A stretch of 64,000 bases of DNA. It comes from Desmodesmus armatus. Its lineage: Eukaryota; Chlorophyta; Chlorophyceae; Sphaeropleales; Scenedesmaceae. The stretch is taken from assembly GCA_007449985.2 (NCBI GenBank), contig VIIQ02000008.1, forward strand, positions 771,001 through 835,000, given 5' to 3'. Position numbers and translations under genes: made by a program. Below are positions 44,528 to 54,769 of this stretch, in pieces (within the stretch, counting starts at the first letter, position 1; every line of letters starts with the position of its first letter). The notes under the pieces were generated by a model that ran no database searches, was not told the origin of the DNA, and worked only from the letters and a program-made list of their open reading frames with translations.

Positions 44528-47500
44528 TCACACGTCAGCAGGGACAGACATGAGGAGCCGCCTGCACAGAGCCAGGAAGGGTGCGGGGCGCCTGCCAATG
44601 CTTGATGCAGTGCGGCCTGCAAGGCCCTCTGCGTCGTGCCAGATTGCCACACCACCCTGCTTGGGGCCCATGCCAGAGGTGCCATCAGCCGGCAGGACCT
44701 TGCTGGCAAACTCCCTGTCCAACAACACCTGCAGCAAGGTCAACAGCGACACCACACATGCCCAGGGACAGGTCCAGCAGCAGGGGCGTGCACGACATGT
44801 AGTAGGTTGTGCTCGACGTGCAAGAGGAGGTGGGGGGTAGGAGAGGGCTGCTGCTGTGGCATGTGAGCCTGAATTGCCACCTTCCAGTGTTCTGCATGCA
44901 ATGACGGACATGTGGTAGTTGCCAAGTAGGTGCTGTCCCAACCCTGCAGTTCTCCAGAGCGCCTGTTACCCATGTATGCTATATGCCAACACACCCACCT
45001 TTCCATCAGTGCTGATGTCTGCCCACTTGTTGTCAGCCAGCTGTTGGTCCACCTCCCTCAGGATGAGCAGGCTGGCATCCAGCAGGCGGCGGCAGGCCCA
45101 GGGGTCACGCGCCAGGGGGGCGTTGGGCTGGCGGATCTCGCCAGTCTGGAAGTAATTCACAGGACCCAACTGCAGGGCAGTACAATGCCAGCAACAGGAG
45201 GGCAACAGGTCATGGTAGCGGTGACTACGTGAGGACGGGCAATGATTTCTGCAACACGGTCTTAGAGGTGATGCAGTCAGGTGCGCAGCTTACAAATTGC
45301 TGGACGCTGGTAGTTCTGTGCCGCTTCTGTGCCCGGCATGTTGGCCGGGTCTGTGTCAGGTAGAAAACTGCGGTCTGTAACAGCAGCTGGAAGCTGTCCT
45401 TACCTCTGGACTGCCGATGTAGGCGCCTGTGCGGCCTGCACAGCAGCAGAACAACATGTGTGCAGAGCGGCTTGGCACATGATCAAGATTGCCCCTCTCT
45501 GGGCAAGCAGACATGTGCACAGCACAATACTGGAGTTGTTGTTGACCCAACCATGTGGCTGTGGTTCTCCATGGGTTACACAGTCAATGCTGCTTGGTAA
45601 GCCCCACCTGACCAACAAAAAGAGGTGGCAATGCGCATGCTCCCCATCAAACCCGCATCAAGCAGCCTGGATGTTGCAACAGCATATGTCCACTGGCTTG
45701 CAGTCCAACATCAAATGCGGCTGACTTCCAGTTTTAAGAAAGTAGGAAAAATCATCTGCAGCTCACCATTGAGGCGTGGCTCAGTGCATGCAAACATGAG
45801 TGGCAGTGCACCCACGCTGCCGTCCATGCCCCAGAAGCTGTTGGCAAAGGCCTCCACACCACGCGAGCTCCACTTCTCATCAACATCAGCCTTGCCAAAG
45901 TGGTCTGTGGGGGTGGGAGACAGATACACATGCATGTCATGATCAGCCCACGGGGGATCTGAGTGTGCAGGAATTCATAAAACTTCAATCCGGCAGTTCC
46001 TGGGGAAGTGGGGTACAGGCCTGTGATGGCCGCTTTGCAGAACCAGATTTGGCTGTGCCAGTGCCTACGACCCTCAAGCATGCATGTGCCATCTTAAAGA
46101 GCGTAGTAGCCTAGCGTACGGTACGCTGAGTTCGTCAGTGGGAGATATGCGCAGCGTGAAGGCGCTCAGGCTCTATGCCCGAATTTCATCTACGCTGTCA
46201 TATCAGATTTTCTTCGACGACCCTCACCTGTCCTTGTGAGTCCTGGGTGAGCGCAGAACACCTGCACAGCATTGCAGGCAGTTTGAACAGATCTGTCTAG
46301 ACAGGTATACGATCAGGAGATACATAGGTCTCACTTACCTGTCCATCTGAATGCATCCCCATACAACAGGTCTGAGCGCCTCCGGCACTTCTAGTGGGTG
46401 CGGAACAGCGGCTGCCAAGGGTTTAGGGTTTAGGGTCCCGCTATAACCACCGCCTTGCCAACATCGCCGCACTGTGTTTGTCACGAGTGAGTCACTCCTC
46501 ACCTCAATGCCTGTGCCGTGCAGCCTGCGTGCCCACTCCTTGGCCACCATCAGATCCATCAGCTTGGTGCGGCTGCACAACAGGCCCAGCACACAAAACA
46601 AGTGGTCAACACACACCCCTTTGCCTTCCACGTTCCAGTGCCTTTCCTTACCCAAAGGCCTTGTGGTCTCATGCTTTGAGTTCCCTTGCACACGCTGGTA
46701 GCTCCCTGCCACGTAACAATGCTAGCATTAAAAGGGGCTGCGATTACACAGTAGACTGCAAAAGTTTGTGCAGCAGCTGAACTGGCCGACAATGTGGGAC
46801 AACTCCCAACCAGTCACCCACCTGTACTGCCACCAGTCAGAGGTGGGGTAGTTCTCACCCCTGCACGCAAACACACACGCAGAATAAATGTGTCACACAA
46901 CGGCCCAACAGGCATAGGCACTTAGCAGACGGTGTGTGTGAGGTAAGGCGATGCCTGTAGCTGCTTGAAAAGGTGGCTGCAATAATCCTGAGCTTCACTG
47001 CTAATGCATGCTGCACAGCAAGCCACCCAGTCACTACCAGTTTGTCACATCAGCACAACACGCGTGGGCTAGTACAAGCTGCCCCCAGCTGGTTGTTGTA
47101 CTGCGCAAAGTGCTGGCAGCTGCAAGGGCACACCAACATCCCTCCTGGCAGGCAAACACTGTCAGGTGCTCGACTCACTTGAGGTCATCCCAGTTCATCC
47201 CTGGCCAGAAGAACCAGTCAATGCCTGCGGCAATGAAAGAGCGCAGAGCCGCAACATTGCGAACAACAGGTGATAGCACACCACAGCACTGTGCTAGCAC
47301 AGCGCAAGGGCACACAGAAGCTGCCTCCCAACTCGTGCAATTGCTTAGCAAGCTGGGCTGCGGTCAGGCAAGGCACATCCACAGCGCCCTAAACCACACC
47401 GCTGCAACTGGTGCTGCATGGGCGATTCAGTGTGATTCAGCATCAACTCACAGCAGTTCAAACACATATGATATGATCATCCTCACCAGGTGCCCAGCTG

Positions 47501-49665
47501 TTGCCTCCAAGGTATGGTGGGTTGACCAGCTGGCTGCCCACACTGTTGACCCACACAATGCGTGAGGGGGCACCCTCCTTGGACGAGGCCTGGACCACAT
47601 CCAACAGCTGCAGAGTCAGGTACAGGGGGCCAAAGTAGTTGCTGGCCATGGTCACCTGTGGAGACAGTGGAACACACACTGGTGTCAGGTGAAAACAGGG
47701 GGATGACATGTTCCTGATGGATGTAAATCATGTGTAAAACACACGGAGAAGCAAGAGGAGGGCAGGGGAACAGGGAGAGGAGGGCAGGGGGAACAGACAC
47801 ATGTGACAGGGAGTCAAGTCAGCCAGGGCCATGTGAGCCAGGGTGGCTGCCGCAACTGAACCCTGATGCCAACTTGGCAGCTTGGCTGGCCTGACTTGGC
47901 AGCTTGAAGCTGATAGGCCTCCCAGCTGTTGTGGGATGTGACGACTGCAATGCAAAATGTGTTGGGTGGCTGCCCGTCATGCCTCCTTAGATGCCCCATG
48001 GCTGCTCTTTCGCCCCCTAGCTAGCCTACTGAGTCAAGATAGTGGAAGGAGGTTCTGGGGTGCAACCCACCTCAAAGCCTCCTGGTGTCTTCTGTCCCAG
48101 GTGCCCGTACGGGGCCTGAATGCCAGCTGCACAGCACAGCACATGTACAGAACAGCCCAGCATTCAAAGTGCAGAACACACTGTTTCTGTGCACAAAAGA
48201 GGGTGTGCCCACATACACACACAGACACAATTTCATGTTTGGTGCATGGCCCACCACCGCAACATGTACACTCACGCCACTGCACTGACTGGCAGTCAAG
48301 GATGTCCACAATGTACAACACTGTCAAAAAGATGTCTGAGCGCCAACTACTACGTAAGGCTGTTCTTTCATAACCAGGGTGCACAGTAGTGATGCTTCTG
48401 AAAGCTTTAACACATGCTGAACAGCTGCCCCTCAAAACTCGGTTCAGGTGTGCGTCTTTGGCTTTCCCAGTCGATCACTGATCTTTGGCTTTCCCAGTCG
48501 ATCACTTGGCAAGTGTATAGAGTACCGCTTTGCGGTGAAAGTATCTACTTGTAACAACCTCCCCCCAAAAACCACTGCTAGCCGGTTGGCTCACCATTGT
48601 TCAGCAGCACATGGATGGGCCAGCCCTTGGCCTTGAGGTCGTCACAGGCACGCTTGATGGCACTGCAGGGGGGGGGGCAGGGGGTGCACACATGCCTTGA
48701 GCACCACTGGTCTCTGAAGTTTAGTCTCTAAAGTTTAGAGACAGCCTCTGGCAGAGGCTGTCGAAATGCGACCCTTAACATGCATGTTGAGCAGTACGCC
48801 AGAGCGCCACACATGGCTGAGGAGCATCACACGTGCCAGTGACTGACACTGGTTCCGGCTGCTGCAAGCGCTACTAGCAATACTACTGCTATAGCTCATG
48901 ACAGCCATGACAGGTACACCAGTTGGACCACTAGTACATAAATCCCCATGCAATGCAGCGCTAGCAATGCAGTGCCACTCACTCAAAGTCTGTGAGGTCA
49001 CAGATCATCAGCTCCAGCTCTGCATCCTTTGCTCCATACTTGTTCCTGATGTCATCGATCACACTGCAGAAGCAGGCGCAGACACACACAATGCACGTCC
49101 ATATGATGCAGGTTGACACAATGCACACCATGACATGACAAAGTCCCATGCCTGTACACTTGTGCATGTGTCTGCATACATCAAGCCTGACCCAGCTCAG
49201 GCTGACCAAGGTGAAACGGTGTGGTGCCTGTCATGCTAGGGTACGTACCAACTGTTCGTATAGGCAGGTGCGCCCTGGCACATGGCACACAGCTTTGTTC
49301 TCAATGCCCACTCACCCACGGGCCTTCTCCTCATTGCGGCCATGGATGATCACGCGTGCGCCGTGCTGGGCGAAGGCACGGGCACAGTTGAATCCTGTGC
49401 CATCCGTTGCTCCAGTAACCAGAATGGTCTTACCCCTGCACAACACCACACACAGGGGTAGCTTCGTTAGCCTTGCTGGTGCCCCAGACACCCACTGATC
49501 AGTCATGGCCGCTGCTGTTGACGCATGGGTGCTGTACAACCATGGTGCAAGAGAATGAATGCCACACCTGAGGTTGGGAATGCTGTCCTCAGTCCATGTC
49601 ATAGATGACCACCAGTTTTGTGCTTCGAACTTTGCATAGTTCACGATGTCACGAATAAACGCCAT
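44528..49665 (-). CDS. Short-chain dehydrogenase/reductase, retinol-dehydrogenase/Tic32-like, with C-terminal extension
   Basis: Fourteen exons in transcript order: 49568-49665, 49316-49435, 48983-49063, 48595-48662, 48071-48126, 47487-47655, 47179-47224, 46822-46860, 46503-46572, 46339-46390, 45767-45904, 45404-45435, 44999-45169, 44528-44728, for 446 residues. The Rossmann nucleotide motif TGATDGTG (40-47), NNAG (121-124), the catalytic Ser179 in VNSVGS, and Tyr225/Lys229 in YSRTK are all present, so it should be an active NAD(P)-dependent oxidoreductase. The order resembles the plant/animal RDH-Tic32 group. The 46-residue Ser-to-Tyr spacing is long and carries a Trp-rich insert (GIDWFFWPGMNWDDL). 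The protein is about 100 residues longer than usual because of a C-terminal part with no recognised domain. Exon 10 (46339-46390) is chosen only because it restores phase; the usual HPG motif there is missing. Substrate is unknown. Confidence 0.8.
46416..46437. repeat. Short interstitial telomere-like repeat (TTTAGGG)
   Basis: Two perfect TTTAGGG units with flanking GGG sit in a dehydrogenase intron. TTTAGGG is the plant and green-algal telomere unit. Related units also occur at 58200-58232. Confidence 0.6.
48450..48506. repeat. 27-bp direct tandem duplication
   Basis: CTTTGGCTTTCCCAGTCGAT plus CACT occurs twice in a row in a dehydrogenase intron. Confidence 0.9.
48723..48762. repeat. Two adjacent perfect palindromes
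   Basis: GTCTCTAAA-G-TTTAGAGAC is followed at once by ACAGCCTCTG-G-CAGAGGCTGT, sharing AC at the junction. Both arms are perfect. They lie in a dehydrogenase intron 60 bp upstream of exon 4's acceptor. Confidence 0.85.
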
Positions 49666-50096
49666 GCTGATGTGATGACAGCAGCAAAGAGAGGTATGCG
49701 TGTGAAAGATAGGACAGCAGGAATGCGTACGATGATGGTCTTCTTCTTTCCTCGCGATTCGTCAAAGATTCTGTTCTTGTCCTCCTCTCTCGCCCGCATC
49801 GTCCACAAATTGCAGCGCTAGTCATGCGCCACGTCATAGGTACGCATCGCCGGTACGCAATGCAGTGTGCTGAAATGCATTAACAGCCTTTGTAAGATTG
49901 TCGTAAAAGGCTACCAAGATGCGCCTGCTGACAGAAAGAGGGGAGTCTGCAGGATTTCAGCCCCCACTCCCACAGGCGGGGCAAATGCTTGTGGCAATGC
50001 AGCTTGGTGCTCAACCAGACTGTAACACTGTGCTACTAGCTGGAACCACATCAGCAATACCACCATGGGGCAATGCAGAGTGCACACCTGTTACAC
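49666..50096. other. Region between dehydrogenase start and class V enzyme stop
   Basis: 431 bp hold the dehydrogenase promoter and the short 3' region of the next gene, both on the minus strand. I see no other feature. Confidence 0.4.
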
Positions 50097-53000
50097 TCAC
50101 ACACGCAGGGACAGGATCACATCCCTCAAGCGGACATAGTCTGCCATGCTGTTGTAGATTTGCGCAGAGATCCTGGCAAACAGCATCCCCGACACACACG
50201 CCACCGGCACCTCTATGCTGTACTGCTGCCGCAACAGTAGATTCAGTGCAGCAGCATCCGCAGCGCTAGGCCCCTCCTCCCCCTCCCCCTCCCCTCCCTC
50301 GCGCACACCGTTCACCGCCACACGCACCACAGGCTGTGCACTGCTGCTGCTGCTCGGTGAGCAGACGCGCAGCGGCCACGGCAACTCAATCGCCACCAGG
50401 CCTGCTGTGCTGCCGTCTGCTGAGATGCCCAGCACCACCTTAGTGCCCCAGGCCTCCCGCAGCATTGCAGCTGCCTGCCTGGCCAGTGTATGGTTGTAGG
50501 TGGTGATGTGCTGCGTACCTAGGGTGTTCTGGAGTGCAATGCAGGCAGGTGCTGCCAGCCAGGCTGTGAAATCTGAGGTGCCCTGCCACAGGAACTCAGC
50601 CCTGAAACCCAGCTCGTACCTGCAGGGCATTTTTGAAAGTAACAGCTATTTGAATATCAAAGCGACGTTCGTGCAGAAAATGCAGGACGTGGAGCAATGT
50701 GGTGTTGCTCAGTGTGTCTGTGTTGAGTGTGTGAAGATCCTACATGCTGACAATGCCGACACTCCAGGTGTGACGATTGTGCTGGTGCCTGCTTGTGTTC
50801 TGTATGCTAGCGCAGACGATGCAGAGTCGTGCTTGACGATGGTTGGCAGCGCATTGTTCTAGTGGCCTAGCATGCATGAGATGAGCCGTCCTTACAGGAT
50901 GCGAGGCCAATGGGAGGAATCCTATGGCGTTACGATAGAGAGGGGGTGTATCGGATTCTTTCTTTTCTAGCAACACCTGAGGCATTGTTCTAGTGGCCTA
51001 GCAACCTGAGGCATTGTTCTAGTGGCCTAGCAACACCTGAGGCTGCTGCTTACCCATGAGACACCACACATGGGTGCACCATGTGCTGCTTGGAGGGGTG
51101 CACCCACAGCATAGCAGCACCCTGCACACACGCAAGCACAACACACAACCGGTCAGCATTTGCAGTCGGCTCTCAGGAGATCACAGTGCTACAGCTACCC
51201 AGGAGGCTGGTGCTGGGCACGATACACAGCAGGCAATGCAAGTTGACAGCCTGGTGGTGCCACAACAGGTGCCCCAGCCGTCACAAACGTGCGCACCATT
51301 CACACATGCAAACGGTGGCAGTAACTTTGATTGTAAACCCTTCTGGAAGCTGCTGAGACTGTTTGCAGGACTTTCTTCCCGTGAGGCCTGCAGAGCAGCC
51401 CAGCACACCCCCTTCAATGCCCACCTTTGGCGTGCACAGCCACTTATGCAGTGTTGACACAAAGTACGTACAGCCAAGGTCCGGCACCCTGAGGTCCTGA
51501 AGAGACCCCACAGAGTGTGCACCATCAACCAGCACCGGCACACCAGCATCCCTGCAGCAACAGACGGCGCAACCAGTCCCACACACTTGTTGCAAACACA
51601 CTGAGGCAGAGGGTGGGGGCAGTGACAGGCAAGGCATATGTTCCTTGACATGTACATGTCCACGCTGCACTGCTGCTGTTTGCCCAAGCAAGTGTGAGCG
51701 ACCACGAGGCAGCGCACCTGAACAGTTTGCACAGCCGCTGCACCGGCATGATGACAGGAGGGAAGGACACAATCAGGTCCAGCACTGCAAGGCGCAGCCG
51801 CTTGCCTGATGCTGCTATGCCCGCCTCAAAAGCAGCAACAAGCTGATCCTCATCCTGCAGGCAGCACAGCACAGCATGCGGCATGTCGTACAACATTGGC
51901 GCCATGACCGTTAGGCGCCGACTCTATACCACCGCTAGCAGCATGACATGCCGCAGGAGCAGACACATTGCTGACTGCAGGACATGTCAGACGAAGCTCG
52001 AATAGTCTTTCGGTAAGAGAATAAGTGTCCAGCAGGTGGTGTGTAGTTTGGCACCTGCCGCAACTGGTACAGCGCAGAATATGCGTTGTGGGATGTTCTA
52101 CACTCATCTCCTCACAGGACGCCACTGCAAGAGTGCCCGGCACCCTGAGGGGGGTTATTGACTAACACAACAAGCAACACAACGTTCTACATATCCATCA
52201 CACACACATCACTCACTGACTCACTCACCAACTCACTCACTCACTCACCAACTCACTCACTCACTCACTCACTCACTCACTCATTCAGTCACTCAATGAT
52301 CACCTGCAGGCCTGCCAGGTCCAGATTGAGCTCCACAATGCCAGCACCAGCAGCGGCTGCTGTGTGCGCAACCGCACTGCGAACCTACACAGGCACAGCA
52401 AGTGGCAAGGATCAAACCCATTATGTGCAGAGCCAGAAAGTGAGCGGCTGTGGCGCTGAATAGCTTTCTGGCATATTGCACAGCCTGAAAAAGCCAGCCA
52501 GACCACTTCAGGGAGGAGTGCATGTGATTGTGACGCCCCACTTGACTTACAAACAGTCAAACAAACTCAAGGAACAATGCTGTACCCATCTGCTACGCAC
52601 ACAATCCTCCCCTCCCACATCAACTACACCCACTTACTGCAGCATATGTAGTGTTGGCGATCAAGATCAGGTCACCCTTCTGCAGCTTGAGTGACTGCAG
52701 GACTGCATTCACTCCGGTGGTCGCATTAGTAACTGGCACCACGTCCCTCCACTCCGCCCCAACAAACCCTGCCACATCAGCAACAGCAGACACAAGCGCT
52801 GCCAGGCCTGCTGTCTCCATGAATCGTACAGGCTCCCGCTCCAACTGCTCGCGGTACCATGACTGTACATCCAAGGCTAGGCGGTACGCTGCTCCGTAGC
52901 TGCCATGGTTGAGGTATGTGAAGGAGGGGTCCAAGCAGAAGAGCTCCTTGCACTCTGTACTGCCCAGTTCAGGGGCCTGCCAGGCGCCAGCTGCCACTGC

Positions 53001-53600
53001 AGCCTGCACAGCATGGCACAGCACACGATATGGTGGGATCCCTTACGGAGAGGTTGAGGCCCCATTCCTGACAGGGAAAACACCAGCATCACCCTGTGTG
53101 AGACCTTCCAAAGGCCTAGGCCACTTCTATATGATTCGTGCGGCAGTTGCAAAGCGTGCTGGGCATGCAACACACCGACACACAAGGTGTGACCATATGT
53201 ACATACTAAGATTGTCTCTGCTGACGTGGCGACTGACCTTGAACTCTGTAAGCGCAGGAGGCTCCACCAAAAAGTCATCAGGTATTGTCTCTGGTGTCCA
53301 GTTGACCCCTTCAATAAGCCACCTAAGCAACAGCCACCCCACAGGGCACTCATGAGCCTGACCTTGCATGCATGCTGGCGATGCCATGTGGCAAGCAACA
53401 GCTGTGATGCATGCCGCCCTGCAGGCTTACTTGGGGTTGCTAGGCTTGTAATCGACAGCAGGGCGCTCCATGATGACTACCTTGGCCTTGCTGTGGCCTG
53501 ATGTTCTCGTTGATGCAGCCCTGTGGCCGCGGATACGTTTGAGCAGGCCCAGCATGGCTCTGAAAGCTGGCCCCAGTAACAGCTGATGCAGAGGAAGCAT
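50097..53600 (-). CDS. Class V PLP-dependent enzyme, cysteine-desulfhydrase/isopenicillin-N-epimerase-like
   Basis: Eight exons in transcript order: 53431-53600, 53238-53322, 52638-53003, 52304-52384, 51718-51854, 51425-51551, 51054-51121, 50097-50619, for 518 residues. The aminotransferase class V fold is clear. LNHGSYGAAY starts the domain; NATTGVNAVLQSL binds the cofactor phosphate; LVDGAHSVG holds Asp289 and His292; and STLHKWLCTPKGAAMLWV holds the PLP-lysine Lys316. EFLWQGTSDFTAWLAAPACI is typical of the isopenicillin-N epimerase-like group, which includes plant proteins annotated as L-cysteine desulfhydrases. The likely reaction is PLP chemistry on cysteine or a related amino acid; the substrate is not fixed by sequence. 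The first ~85 residues are basic and poorly conserved, possibly an organelle transit peptide. A Ser run and Glu/Gly-rich loop interrupt the small domain near the C-terminus. Confidence 0.85.
50850..51045. repeat. Three copies of a ~31-bp repeat in an intron
   Basis: GCATTGTTCTAGTGGCCTAG occurs at about 50852, 50982 and 51011. The last two are in tandem with AACACCTGAGG; the first is 130 bp away. Confidence 0.85.
52203..52290. repeat. (ACTC)n array just after an exon donor
   Basis: On the transcript strand this is a (GAGT)n tract beginning about 14 bp after the donor of exon 4 of the class V enzyme gene. It repeatedly spells the donor-like sequence GTGAGT. Confidence 0.85.
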
Positions 53601-54769
53601 TACAGTCCTTGAAGTGACAGGACGAAGTTCAGATAAGCACAATCCAAATCAAGGGGCTGTTGTGCAGCAATCATGTCGGTTCTCTAGATCAACGTGATCA
53701 AGCCTTGCTTCAACGTAAATCACGGTTGACACATCAATTGTTCATTTCACATGCGAGCGATCGCCCTTCTTGACTGTTTACTTCCCAAGCTAGGCTATGG
53801 TCAGGCTGGCGTTGGGGTTTTGGTGGGGTTGGACAGGTGGATGTTGGGACAAGTGCCCATGATATCCCTATGCATCTCACAGAGGCATGAACCAGAAATC
53901 ACGTGTTTACATGTGTGCGCTGTCAAGCATGTCAGTGGTGCCTGAGAGGCTTCATGCTGCTTTCCTGGGCCAAATAAGTTCGGACCAACAAGCAAGCCTT
54001 AAGGCCTGGCCCAGCTCGAGGCGCAAACTTTCTCACATCCTGCTGCATACCCTGTTCCCAGTGCCAGGCAGTGTTACAGGTCAAGGCGTTATGCCACACT
54101 TCCAGGAAGGTAAGCTGAAATGATCCTCTAATCACTGCGGACCAAGCTCGGGCCACTGATGCACCCCTGAGTGACAACTCAGTGGTCACTCAGGGGTCAG
54201 TTGAACTGTCACTCACTGTCACTGACAAGTCCAGCACACAATGCCTGCACACCTCGTCCCGTTACTGACTACTGTTGTCACCATGTAACAAACTTCCTGG
54301 GGGTCACCAGACCCATCGACTCCGAGTCCCCTGCAGCCAGCCTGCCCAGCACAACAAGCTGTCCAAGTCCAATGCGGCACAAACAGCGGCAACAACTGTA
54401 CACAATTGTACACAAGATATGGCGACGTCAAGGCGCCCAACCTGCACAACCTTACAAACACATTCACAATAAATGTGTCCGCCCCTGCAGTCAACCCTGC
54501 CAGGCTGGCAGCTGTTGGCCGATCAAGAAACGGCCACCGGGCAAGGGCCACAGCAACCAAAAAACCACAGGCTTCCAACGCCAGCCAGTCCCCAAAACCC
54601 CTACGCCGCTGCAAAGGAGATCCTCACAAGCCACAACACAAAAAACAAAAGCCAAAGAACTCCAACCACCAACTCAACAAAAATACACAAACCCAGCCCA
54701 ATCACCAAACAATACCAACATCAACACCTCCACCGTTCGCCGAATGCAGTGCCAAAAAATGCAAGCCCA
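53601..54769. other. Intergenic region between class V enzyme and M8 peptidase genes
   Basis: Both flanking genes are on the minus strand, so this holds the promoter of one and the 3' UTR of the other. A candidate TGTAA (minus strand) is at 54452-54456, 314 bp after the peptidase stop. From about 54540 to 54780 the plus strand is A/C-rich with AAAACAAAAG-type stretches. I see no gene. Confidence 0.45.

Noticed and set aside
50091..50095. TGTAA (minus) right after the class V enzyme stop
   Set aside because: It lies 1 bp after the stop codon, too close to be a convincing poly(A) signal.
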